Origin: RGIG6919 sp045531905
GTDB taxonomy: Bacteria > Bacillota > Clostridia > Lachnospirales > Lachnospiraceae
Length of the DNA stretch: 41,369 nucleotides
Direction of reading: 5' to 3'
Assembly (NCBI GenBank): GCA_045531905.1
Contig: JAZSEY010000008.1
Location: 1 to 41,369 of the forward strand
Positions 35,010 to 41,369 of this stretch are shown piece after piece (position 1 is the stretch's first letter; every line of letters starts with the position of its first letter). The position numbers were made by a program, and so were the translations under genes. The notes under the pieces were generated by a model. The model worked only from the letters and a program-made list of their open reading frames with translations, ran no database searches and had not been told where the DNA came from.

Positions 35010-36671
35010 TTAGCTTGGTTTGTACGAACTCTTTAAAGACACAATTCTGTTAAACACAAGCTGTCCTGCCTTAGAATCCTTTCTATCTACAGTAAAATAT
35101 CCATGTCTAAAGAATTGGAATGATTCTTCCGGTTTTGCATCCGCAAATGCTTTTTCCAACTTACAATTCTGTAAAATAATGCGAGAATTTGGATTTAACT
35201 TCAAAGAACCATCTTCATTCAGATATCCATCTTCCTCTTCTAACACAATATTCTCATAGAGACGAACTTCTGCATCTACACATTCTGTAGCTGATACCCA
35301 ATGAATGGTTCCTTTCACTTTTCTTCCTTCAAATCCAGAACCGCTCTTTGTCTCTGGATCATAAGTACAATGTACTTCCACAATCTTGCCATTCTCATCT
35401 TTTACAAAATCTGTGCACTTCACAAAATATGCGTTTTTTAAACGAACCTCATTACCTGGGAATAAACGGAAGTATTTCTTTGGTGGTTCTTCCATAAAGT
35501 CCTCACGTTCAATGTAAAGCTCTTTGGTAAATGCAACCTTACGAGTTCCCATCTCAGGATTCTCCTGATTGTTCTCCACATCAAGATATTCAACCTGACC
35601 GTCAGGATAATTATCAATCACAAGCTTGATTGGATCAAGCACTGCCATCATACGATGACACTTCATCTTTAAATCCTCACGGATACAATACTCCAACATA
35701 GCATAATCAGATGTGGCCTGACTCTTAGATACACCAGAAAGTTCCATAAACATCTTGATGGATTCTGGAGTAAAACCACGTCTACGAAGGGCACTTAAAG
35801 ACACCAATCTTGGGTCATCCCAACCATCTACAATACCATCTTCCACAAGTTTCTTGATATAACGCTTACCGGTAATAATATTCTTTAAATACAACTTGGC
35901 AAACTCAATCTGTTTTGGTGGATGCTCATATTCCAGTTCATTTACTACCCAGTCATATAATGGTCTGTGGTCTTCGAACTCTAACGTACAAATAGAATGT
36001 GTAACGCCTTCAATCGCATCCTCAATTGGATGTGCAAAATCATACATTGGATAAATGCACCACTTATCACCTGTATTATGATGTGTCATACGTGCCACAC
36101 GATAAATGATAGGATCACGCATATTGATATTACCAGATGCCATATCAATCTTAGCACGAAGCACCTTAGAACCATCAGGATACTCACCATTCTTCATACC
36201 CTCAAATAATTCCAAATTCTCCTCAATACTACGGTCACGATATGGACTATTCTTACCTGGCTCTGTCAAAGTTCCTCTGTACTCACGTATCTCTTCTGGA
36301 CTTAAATCACAGACATAGGCTTTTCCTTTTTTGATTAACTTAATAGCCGCCTCATACATTGCATCGAAATAATTTGACGCAAAGAACATTCTATCCTCAT
36401 AATCAGCACCTAACCACTGCACATCTGCCAAGATAGATTCCACAAACTCTGTCTTTTCCTTTGTAGGGTTGGTATCGTCAAAACGGAAGTTAAACTGACC
36501 GTTATACTTCTGTGCCAAACCATAATTCAATAATATTGACTTTGCATGTCCAATGTGCAAATATCCATTTGGTTCCGGTGGAAAACGAGTTACGATCTTC
36601 TCGTATTTTCCTTCGGCTAAATCCTGATCAATAATCTGTTCAATAAAATTCTTTGTTACTGTTCCTTCCAT
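35010..36671 (-). CDS. glnS: Glutaminyl-tRNA synthetase
   Basis: This 553-aa class I synthetase charges tRNA-Gln with glutamine. It has the HIGH-type motif PPEPNGYLHIGHAKS and FRFDDTNPTKE. The place of the KMSKS loop reads ITGKRYIKKLV, a variant of the MSKRK form. WDDPRLVSLSALRRRGFTPE is typical of GlnRS. The beta-barrel anticodon domain fills the last 200 residues, ending FTVDRKDSKAGQLVFNRIV. The presence of GlnRS means this organism need not rely on the GatCAB route for Gln-tRNA. TAGGAG precedes the ATG. The DUF2225 gene follows after 22 bp. Confidence 0.97.
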   Translation of the reverse strand: MEGTVTKNFIEQIIDQDLAEGKYEKIVTRFPPEPNGYLHIGHAKSILLNYGLAQKYNGQFNFRFDDTNPTKEKTEFVESILADVQWLGADYEDRMFFASNYFDAMYEAAIKLIKKGKAYVCDLSPEEIREYRGTLTEPGKNSPYRDRSIEENLELFEGMKNGEYPDGSKVLRAKIDMASGNINMRDPIIYRVARMTHHNTGDKWCIYPMYDFAHPIEDAIEGVTHSICTLEFEDHRPLYDWVVNELEYEHPPKQIEFAKLYLKNIITGKRYIKKLVEDGIVDGWDDPRLVSLSALRRRGFTPESIKMFMELSGVSKSQATSDYAMLEYCIREDLKMKCHRMMAVLDPIKLVIDNYPDGQVEYLDVENNQENPEMGTRKVAFTKELYIEREDFMEEPPKKYFRLFPGNEVRLKNAYFVKCTDFVKDENGKIVEVHCTYDPETKSGSGFEGRKVKGTIHWVSATECVDAEVRLYENIVLEEEDGYLNEDGSLKLNPNSRIILQNCKLEKAFADAKPEESFQFFRHGYFTVDRKDSKAGQLVFNRIVSLKSSYKPS

Positions 36672-36702
36672 GTGTCAGTCTCCTACTCTAAAATTACCCT
36701 TC

Positions 36703-36732
36703 ATTTTACCACATTTCATAGATTAACGTCAA
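36703..36732 (-). promoter_or_regulatory. Promoter of glnS
   Basis: TTGACG (36732-36727) and TAAAAT (36708-36703) are 18 bases apart on the minus strand, about 30 bp before glnS. No terminator is visible after the TPM gene, so read-through from there is also possible. Confidence 0.6.
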
Positions 36733-36735
36733 ATA

Positions 36736-37563
36736 TTAGTGTCGTCCACCGGCACCGCCGCCGCCACCGCTTCGGCCTCCGCCTCCACCACCGCCGCTAC
36801 TCTCTATACGACGTCTTGTGGTATGCTTAGTCAAGAATATATCCTGTCTTACTTTGTAATCAGGTCTACCTCCATTCACATAGGTAGTCGCCTGTGTCGT
36901 TCTCTTACCCGCATTGGTAATCAATTGCCATACTGTAAAAATGATAGTAATCACCAAGGCAAGCCCTATAGAAAGCCCAATAGGCCAATGCAAATTGATA
37001 TTATTCAGACCACTGGCATACTCTACGACACCATTTACATATTTTTTGTAAGAACCAAGCTTGTCGTAGTTTGTATTCTCACAAATGCGGTCTACCAAAT
37101 TCGTCTTCATGTCATAAGACCATTCATCTGTTAAACTACCAAATGGATAAAGATATGACTGATAATATCCAGGCTCACCATACCAGTTATCTACATAAAT
37201 AACAGCATCCGTGCCAGGTCCATTCCAGCCAAGCTTATTTTCTGCATAAAATTGCTCTAAATAATCAGAGATTTTATAATAATTATAATCATTGTAATAA
37301 TCAAATTGCTCTTCATAAATCAGCAACAACACTATGTCACAGCCTATTTTTGCTTCTTGTTCGGCAATCAACTCACGAAGTTCCTGTTCCTCATCATCCG
37401 TCAAAACATCTGCTTCGTCAAATACGCGTTCCGTTAAAGTACATTCAGAATTGCTACGTGGTCCGATAGAACCCACTACCACATTCTTAATTGCAAATTG
37501 AATCACAAACATAACGGCGGAGATGATTAACATAATAATGATAAACTTTTTAAATTTTTCCAT
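36736..37563 (-). CDS. TPM-domain membrane protein with Gly-rich tail (YdjH/YgcG-like)
   Basis: This 275-aa protein has an N-terminal membrane helix (about 5-28) and an extracytoplasmic TPM domain (about 40-190, beginning near RVFDEADVLTDDEEQELREL). A second helix follows at about 195-220, then a Gly-rich cytoplasmic tail with long Gly runs. TPM domains occur in YgcG and in B. subtilis YdjH; their biochemical role is debated. Its ATG overlaps the stop codon of the upstream zinc-ribbon gene by one base, so the pair is translated together. This mirrors ydjG-ydjH, which in B. subtilis sits beside pspA and ydjI. Confidence 0.88.
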   Translation of the reverse strand: MEKFKKFIIIMLIISAVMFVIQFAIKNVVVGSIGPRSNSECTLTERVFDEADVLTDDEEQELRELIAEQEAKIGCDIVLLLIYEEQFDYYNDYNYYKISDYLEQFYAENKLGWNGPGTDAVIYVDNWYGEPGYYQSYLYPFGSLTDEWSYDMKTNLVDRICENTNYDKLGSYKKYVNGVVEYASGLNNINLHWPIGLSIGLALVITIIFTVWQLITNAGKRTTQATTYVNGGRPDYKVRQDIFLTKHTTRRRIESSGGGGGGGRSGGGGGAGGRH

Positions 37564-38546
37564 TATAACACCTCCAATAACATCTCAAGACAATGAATAA
37601 ATGCTGTCAGTGTAGCAAATAAACCTACCGACAGACCAATTACTCTCGCCATACTAATCGGTGCCTTACCTACAATCTTACCAGACTGTCCATTTAGGTA
37701 GAAATCATATTCTTTACCGTTGTAGTGGTATTTGTAATTCCATACCGGCAACAAAGCAAATTCATTCCCCGTCCGGTTGTTTTGAATATTTTTCTTTTCG
37801 CCTTCCATATGGTTATATCCGATTAGCGACTGCTGTAACAACGCATTCGCGTCATCATACGCTTTTCTAAGAGCTCGTGGCTGCAATTCATTTGGATCCA
37901 TATTATACTTCTCAGATTCAAAACCAGACAAATATGTAGGTTGAAATGTATTCAGTTTGCTATAATCAAACGGCTCTAACAAATCCATCATGCCATCCGG
38001 CATCTTGATAGACGCATCAATCGGAATTCGTCTAAAATCAACATCCATTTCACGCTGCACTTGATATCTACTAGTCTCAGTATATTCCGTATTACCTGAG
38101 GTCCATCTTCGTATCTTAACACCAATACCAAAATAGCTAATATGCGACATATAATCATAGAGCCAGAACGGTACATAAATACCCTCCATGGCATCCTCTG
38201 TATGCGCTGATATAAAGTTGCCAGGAATAAACAGTTTGTTTTTCGCATACTCCCTAAGCATATCCACCGCAGCTGTTTTATCAATTAAAAATGGCATTAC
38301 CAAATCCGGTCCGTAAGGATACTTGATACGTGGGTCTACAATCAAAGGTGCACCACAGGAAGCACATTTTGTTGCCGATACGTGCTCACCCACCTCTAAA
38401 GAACTTCCGCAATTTACACATTTAAATGAATCCTCTTGTGTAATCTCCTCATGGCATTCTTCACCGGAACAACTCTCACAAATCATTTTTCCTTCTCTTG
38501 GATGATATGTAACATTGCCACCACAATTTCTACATTTAAAAAGCAT
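37563..38546 (-). CDS. Zinc-ribbon membrane protein (YdjG-like, copy 2)
   Basis: The product has about 327 aa and is a divergent homologue of the 24707-25885 protein. Two zinc ribbons open it (CRNCGG...CESC and CVNCGS...CASC). The same core pattern follows: VMPFLIDKTAA, EGIYVPFWLYDY, LEPFDYSKLNTFQPTYLSGF, and YLNGQSGKIVGKAPIS before the C-terminal hydrophobic helix. I chose the ATG at 38546 because GGGAGG precedes it; an in-frame TTG at 38576 has no support. It is coupled by a one-base overlap to the TPM gene. Confidence 0.85.
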   Translation of the reverse strand: MLFKCRNCGGNVTYHPREGKMICESCSGEECHEEITQEDSFKCVNCGSSLEVGEHVSATKCASCGAPLIVDPRIKYPYGPDLVMPFLIDKTAAVDMLREYAKNKLFIPGNFISAHTEDAMEGIYVPFWLYDYMSHISYFGIGVKIRRWTSGNTEYTETSRYQVQREMDVDFRRIPIDASIKMPDGMMDLLEPFDYSKLNTFQPTYLSGFESEKYNMDPNELQPRALRKAYDDANALLQQSLIGYNHMEGEKKNIQNNRTGNEFALLPVWNYKYHYNGKEYDFYLNGQSGKIVGKAPISMARVIGLSVGLFATLTAFIHCLEMLLEVL

Positions 38547-38587
38547 ATTGTCCTCCCATCTAATAACGTAAAACAATAGTCATGTGA

Positions 38588-38596
38588 ATTATATCA
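38588..38596 (-). promoter_or_regulatory. Extended -10 promoter element of the zinc-ribbon/TPM operon
   Basis: TGATATAAT on the minus strand (TG at -15 plus TATAAT) lies about 40 bp before the start. No good -35 box is seen, which suits an extended -10 promoter. Confidence 0.5.
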
Positions 38597-38688
38597 CAAT
38601 ATTCAATTCCAGAAAACAGAAAATACAGAAACATAACCAAGCCCATTGCATATTATGCAGTATAAAAACATTTTAGGAGGCTTTCCCA

Positions 38689-38916
38689 ATGAGCGATTTA
38701 GCAAATTGTGGCGGATGCGGTTTCGGTGGAGGTAACAACTCTTGCATCTGGATTATTCTTTTATTATTCCTTTGTGGCGGTAACAACGGCTGTGGCAATG
38801 GTGGTTTCGGTGGTGGAGATAGCTGCTGTGAATGGATTATTATCCTTCTCATCCTTTGCTCATGCTGTGGCAACAACAGCAGAAGCAACGACTGCGGTTG
38901 TGGTTGTGGCTGCTAG
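38689..38916 (+). CDS. Gly/Cys-rich two-helix microprotein (HCB-like)
   Basis: This 75-aa protein consists of two similar units: a Gly/Asn/Cys-rich stretch followed by a hydrophobic helix bordered by Cys. They read CGFGGGNNSCIWIILLLFLC and GFGGGDSCCEWIIILLILC. A Cys-Gly tail ends the protein. It resembles small proteins that databases label 'chorion class high-cysteine', a name with no functional meaning in bacteria. AGGAGG lies 8 bases before the ATG, and a terminator follows. A spore coat or envelope role is possible but unproven. Other frames across this gene are unlikely, since only this one has the ribosome binding site. Confidence 0.8.
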   Translation: MSDLANCGGCGFGGGNNSCIWIILLLFLCGGNNGCGNGGFGGGDSCCEWIIILLILCSCCGNNSRSNDCGCGCGC

Positions 38917-38927
38917 TTCATAGCAAT

Positions 38928-38962
38928 GCCAGGGGCTGTCAAATGGCAGCCCCATTTTTATG
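38928..38962 (+). terminator. Terminator of the Gly/Cys-rich gene
   Basis: GGGGCTG and CAGCCCC arms with a short loop are followed by ATTTTT, directly after the stop codon. Confidence 0.85.
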
Positions 38963-39043
38963 AAAAGAATTTGATTTTTCATATTTTGAAACCCACACCA
39001 TATATATAGTAATATACGCATTTCTAAGGGAGGTGCTCTTGAT

Positions 39044-39547
39044 ATGGACTCAATTTTCAACAGTCTGCCTTTAAATCGAATATGCTATCAGGATTCCACC
39101 TTTCTCTTAGAGGCATTGCTTCCCTATGTAGCCCCACAAATGAAGTTACCCTTAGCCATTTTTGTAAAATACTCAGAGTTTATGCGTATGCTAAGAGTAT
39201 TTCAAAATTCCAAATCCATGGAATACTATGGTTTAATCCAAAACAATTTTTCTATGGACCACATTTTACATACCTTTTCCTGCTGCCCAAATCCTGCCAT
39301 AGCCGAACAGCTTGAAAAAGCAAAACAGATGATGCAAATGATGCAAATGGCAGAAGCAATGCAATCCATGCAGGAATTTGGAGACATTTTTTCAGCATCC
39401 GACAATGACTCCGAGCATGCACCCGAGCAATATGAGGAGTATCACGAAACCCTTGCACCGAAGCCAGAAGGTCCATCCCTGGATGAAATCATAGACCAAA
39501 TATTTAAGGAAGGAGAAGAATATGAATCAGGATTGGTTAAACAGTAG
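39044..39547 (+). CDS. Unknown protein with Met-rich helix
   Basis: This 167-aa protein has no family that I recognise. Residues about 1-75 are mixed and fairly hydrophobic without a clear membrane helix. A Met/Gln-rich helix follows (AKQMMQMMQMAEAMQSMQ, about 90-110), and the C-terminal 50 residues are acidic. It starts at 39044 with GGGAGG 10 bases upstream. Its end overlaps the next gene by 26 bp in another frame, so the two are translated from one mRNA. The gene is convergent to leuS and has no functional neighbour that explains it. Confidence 0.7.
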   Translation: MDSIFNSLPLNRICYQDSTFLLEALLPYVAPQMKLPLAIFVKYSEFMRMLRVFQNSKSMEYYGLIQNNFSMDHILHTFSCCPNPAIAEQLEKAKQMMQMMQMAEAMQSMQEFGDIFSASDNDSEHAPEQYEEYHETLAPKPEGPSLDEIIDQIFKEGEEYESGLVKQ

Positions 39548-39791
39548 TGAATTCAAAGAACTTCCACCTATGAAGCAAGCACTTTTAAAAGCACTTATGA
39601 TTGAGGGAAAGGGTAAATCCCCCGAAGAAATATTGCCCGCCTTTATGAAAGCAAACGCAGAGCTTAACAAACGAGGAACCCCTTTTACAAATCAGGAAAC
39701 AAACATGATTGTGTCGGTACTGAAGGAATCCATGTCACCAAATGAAAGAAAGAAATTTGAAATGCTACAAAAATTTATGGCGATGCAATAA
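39522..39791 (+). CDS. Unknown small helical protein
   Basis: This 89-aa soluble protein appears all-helical and begins MNQDWLNSSEFKELPPMKQA. It contains GKSPEEILPAFMKANAEL and ends in MLQKFMAMQ. No family was recognised. The ATG has AAGGAG at the right distance inside the end of the previous gene, and the 26-bp overlap points to coupled expression. A hairpin covers the stop codon. The partnership with the Met-rich protein suggests a small complex, which is inference. Confidence 0.75.
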   Translation: MNQDWLNSSEFKELPPMKQALLKALMIEGKGKSPEEILPAFMKANAELNKRGTPFTNQETNMIVSVLKESMSPNERKKFEMLQKFMAMQ

Positions 39792-39808
39792 ATGCACCGC
39801 CATTTTTG
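39777..39808 (+). terminator. Terminator overlapping the stop codon
   Basis: ATGGCGATGCA and TGCACCGCCAT pair with one mismatch around a short loop and are followed by TTTTTG. The stem includes the last codons of the gene at 39522-39791. Confidence 0.75.
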
Positions 39809-39812
39809 AATC

Positions 39813-41369
39813 TTATTTTACTACGAAGTTCACAATCTTGTTCGGAACGTAAATTTCCTTTACAAGTGTCTTGCCATCTAATGCAGAGGCAATCTTTTCA
39901 TCGTTCTTTGCGATATTTAATACCTCATCCTTATCTGCATTGTTAGGGATTACAATAGTTCCCTTTACCTTACCATTTACCTGTACGCCAATTTCCTTTG
40001 TGGCATCTACAGTCTTAGCCTCATCATACTGTGGCCATGGAGAAAGTGATAAGAAGCCTTCGCCACCTAACTCTTCCCAAAGTTCCTCTGCAATATGAGG
40101 TGCAAATGGTGATAACAACTTAATGAACAATACATAGGAATCCTTGTTAATCTTGCCTTCTGCTGAGATATCATTTAACAAGGTCATTAAGCTTGCAATT
40201 GCTGTATTAAACTTCATCTCCTCAATATCAGAAGAAACCTTCTTGATTGTCTTATGAAGCTTATTCTCAAATGCAGGTGAATCCGGCTCATCAGATAAAA
40301 TATCTGTTAATCCGGCTACACGCTCCAAGAATCTCTTACAGCCCTTAACAGAGCTATCATTCCAAGGAGTCGCAGCGCCATAATCACCCATAAACAATAC
40401 ATAAGTACGGAGGGTATCTGCACCATATTCATCAACGATATCCAATGGATCAATTACGTTACCCTTTGACTTACTCATCTTGTCACCATCAGGTCCTAAG
40501 ATAAGTCCCTGGGCAGAACGCTTAGCATATGGCTCCATTGTATTTACAATACCAAGATCATATAAGAACTGATGCCAGAATCTTGAGTAAATCAAGTGTC
40601 TGGTTACATGCTCCATACCACCATTATACCAGTCAACACAGTTCCAGTACTCCAAAGCTTCCTTTGATGCAAGAGCTTCTTTGTTGTGTGGGTCCATATA
40701 TCTTAAATAGTACCATGAAGAACCAGCCCACTGTGGCATAGTATCAGTTTCTCTGTATGCTTTTTTACCACACTTAGGGCAAGTTGTTTCAACCCACTCT
40801 GTCATATTAGCAAGTGGTGATTCACCATTATCAGTTGGCTCGTAAGACTCAACCATAGGTAATTTAAGTGGTAACTCCGATTCTGGGATAGCAACATAAC
40901 CGCAATCCTCACATTTTACGATCGGAATAGGCTCACCCCAGTATCTCTGACGTGAGAATACCCAGTCTCTTAATTTGTAGTTAGTTTTCTTAGTGCCTCT
41001 ACCCTGTTCTTCTAACCACTCGATAATCTTAACTTTAGCATCGTCAACTGATAAGCCATCGAGCATACCAGAGTTAACCATAATGCCTGTAGCGCAATCT
41101 GTGTACGCCTCTTCTTCTACGTTGCCGCCTTTAACAACCTCGATGATAGGAAGGTTGAACTTCTTAGCAAACTCCCAGTCACGTGTATCGTGAGCCGGAA
41201 CAGCCATGATAGCGCCTGTACCATAAGAAATGAGTACATAGTCAGAAATGAAAATAGGAATTTCTGTATTATTAACAGGGTTAATAGCCTTGACACCAGA
41301 AAGCATTACACCTGTCTTATCTTTAGCGAGCTCAGTACGCTCAAAGTCAGATTTCTTTGCAGCTTCAGC
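39813..41369 (-). CDS. leuS: Leucyl-tRNA synthetase, C-terminal part (5' end outside window)
   Basis: The frame is open to the right edge, so the N-terminal part with HIGH is missing; about 518 codons are present. An internal ATG at 41306 is not the start, since coding continues in frame upstream (AEAAKKSDFERTELAKDK). Visible parts are the CP1 editing domain (GTGAIMAVPAHDTRDWEFA), the zinc-binding pair TTCPKCGKKAYRETDTMPQ, WNCVDWYNGGMEHVTRHLIY, the KMSKS loop DKMSKSKGNVIDP, the anticodon-binding helices, and the C-terminal VNGKVKGT domain. Length and order are normal for LeuRS. Confidence 0.97.
   Translation of the reverse strand, partial: AEAAKKSDFERTELAKDKTGVMLSGVKAINPVNNTEIPIFISDYVLISYGTGAIMAVPAHDTRDWEFAKKFNLPIIEVVKGGNVEEEAYTDCATGIMVNSGMLDGLSVDDAKVKIIEWLEEQGRGTKKTNYKLRDWVFSRQRYWGEPIPIVKCEDCGYVAIPESELPLKLPMVESYEPTDNGESPLANMTEWVETTCPKCGKKAYRETDTMPQWAGSSWYYLRYMDPHNKEALASKEALEYWNCVDWYNGGMEHVTRHLIYSRFWHQFLYDLGIVNTMEPYAKRSAQGLILGPDGDKMSKSKGNVIDPLDIVDEYGADTLRTYVLFMGDYGAATPWNDSSVKGCKRFLERVAGLTDILSDEPDSPAFENKLHKTIKKVSSDIEEMKFNTAIASLMTLLNDISAEGKINKDSYVLFIKLLSPFAPHIAEELWEELGGEGFLSLSPWPQYDEAKTVDATKEIGVQVNGKVKGTIVIPNNADKDEVLNIAKNDEKIASALDGKTLVKEIYVPNKIVNFVVK

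Noticed and set aside
36740..36800. GC-rich repeats (CCGCC type) suspected as a repeat element.
   Set aside because: They are Gly codons in the tail of the TPM protein, a normal feature of that family.
38708..38923. Second plus-strand frame and two minus-strand frames over the Gly/Cys-rich gene.
   Set aside because: Only the frame at 38689 has a well-placed AGGAGG and a sensible repeated protein pattern; the others reflect the biased base composition.

Overview
The window looks like chromosomal DNA of a low-GC Clostridia bacterium, most likely a Lachnospiraceae member. This rests on AT-rich sequence, strong AGGAGG-type ribosome binding sites, sigma-A promoters close to TTGACA-17-TATAAT, U-tract terminators, and families common in that group (DUF5057, DUF6062, DUF2225, DUF1836, YerC). 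I saw no rRNA, insertion sequence, prophage or CRISPR array. Most genes are on the minus strand, so the window is best read from right to left.

Layout, left to right. (1) 1-6310: a two-gene exported operon on the minus strand. A 1063-aa secreted protein with prenyltransferase-like repeats and a DUF5057 domain is followed, 5 bp later, by a giant lipoprotein with a transglutaminase-like fold, cut by the left window edge. (2) 6319-13518: a riboflavin operon, ribD-ribE-ribBA-ribH, under a clear FMN riboswitch and a near-consensus promoter. It runs without a visible terminator into a HAD phosphatase, a LytS-like sensor kinase lacking the usual phospho-histidine, and a DUF1189-like membrane protein. 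(3) 13543-16270: a small unknown protein and a hybrid histidine kinase. (4) 16325-17127: seven tRNA genes (Pro, Gly, Arg, His, Gln, Lys, Leu in transcription order) with a strong promoter and terminator. (5) 17199-23576: a gamma-carbonic-anhydrase-like protein, an Asp-rich membrane protein, a MacB/FtsX-type ABC transporter and PcrA helicase. (6) 23690-26718: a PspA / zinc-ribbon / SPFH module like B. subtilis pspA-ydjG-ydjI. (7) 26807-34138: DUF1836 protein, LRR_5 protein, YerC regulator with a GGDEF/EAL protein, cytoplasmic alpha-amylase, an orphan substrate-binding lipoprotein and a DUF6062 protein. (8) 34136-38593: glnS with a DUF2225 protein, then a second zinc-ribbon/TPM pair that resembles ydjG-ydjH. 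(9) 38689-41369: a Gly/Cys-rich two-helix microprotein, two overlapping unknown genes, and the 3' part of leuS, cut by the right edge.

How the genes may work together. The riboflavin operon covers every enzymatic step from GTP and ribulose-5-phosphate to riboflavin if the translationally coupled HAD protein is the otherwise missing pathway phosphatase. The membrane-stress module homologous to pspA-ydjGHI appears as two loci about 11 kb apart, with the zinc-ribbon component duplicated. The left-edge operon is the most accessory-looking region and resembles a surface or polymorphic-toxin-like system, but its effector end is outside the window. Large parts of the window are ordinary housekeeping genes.
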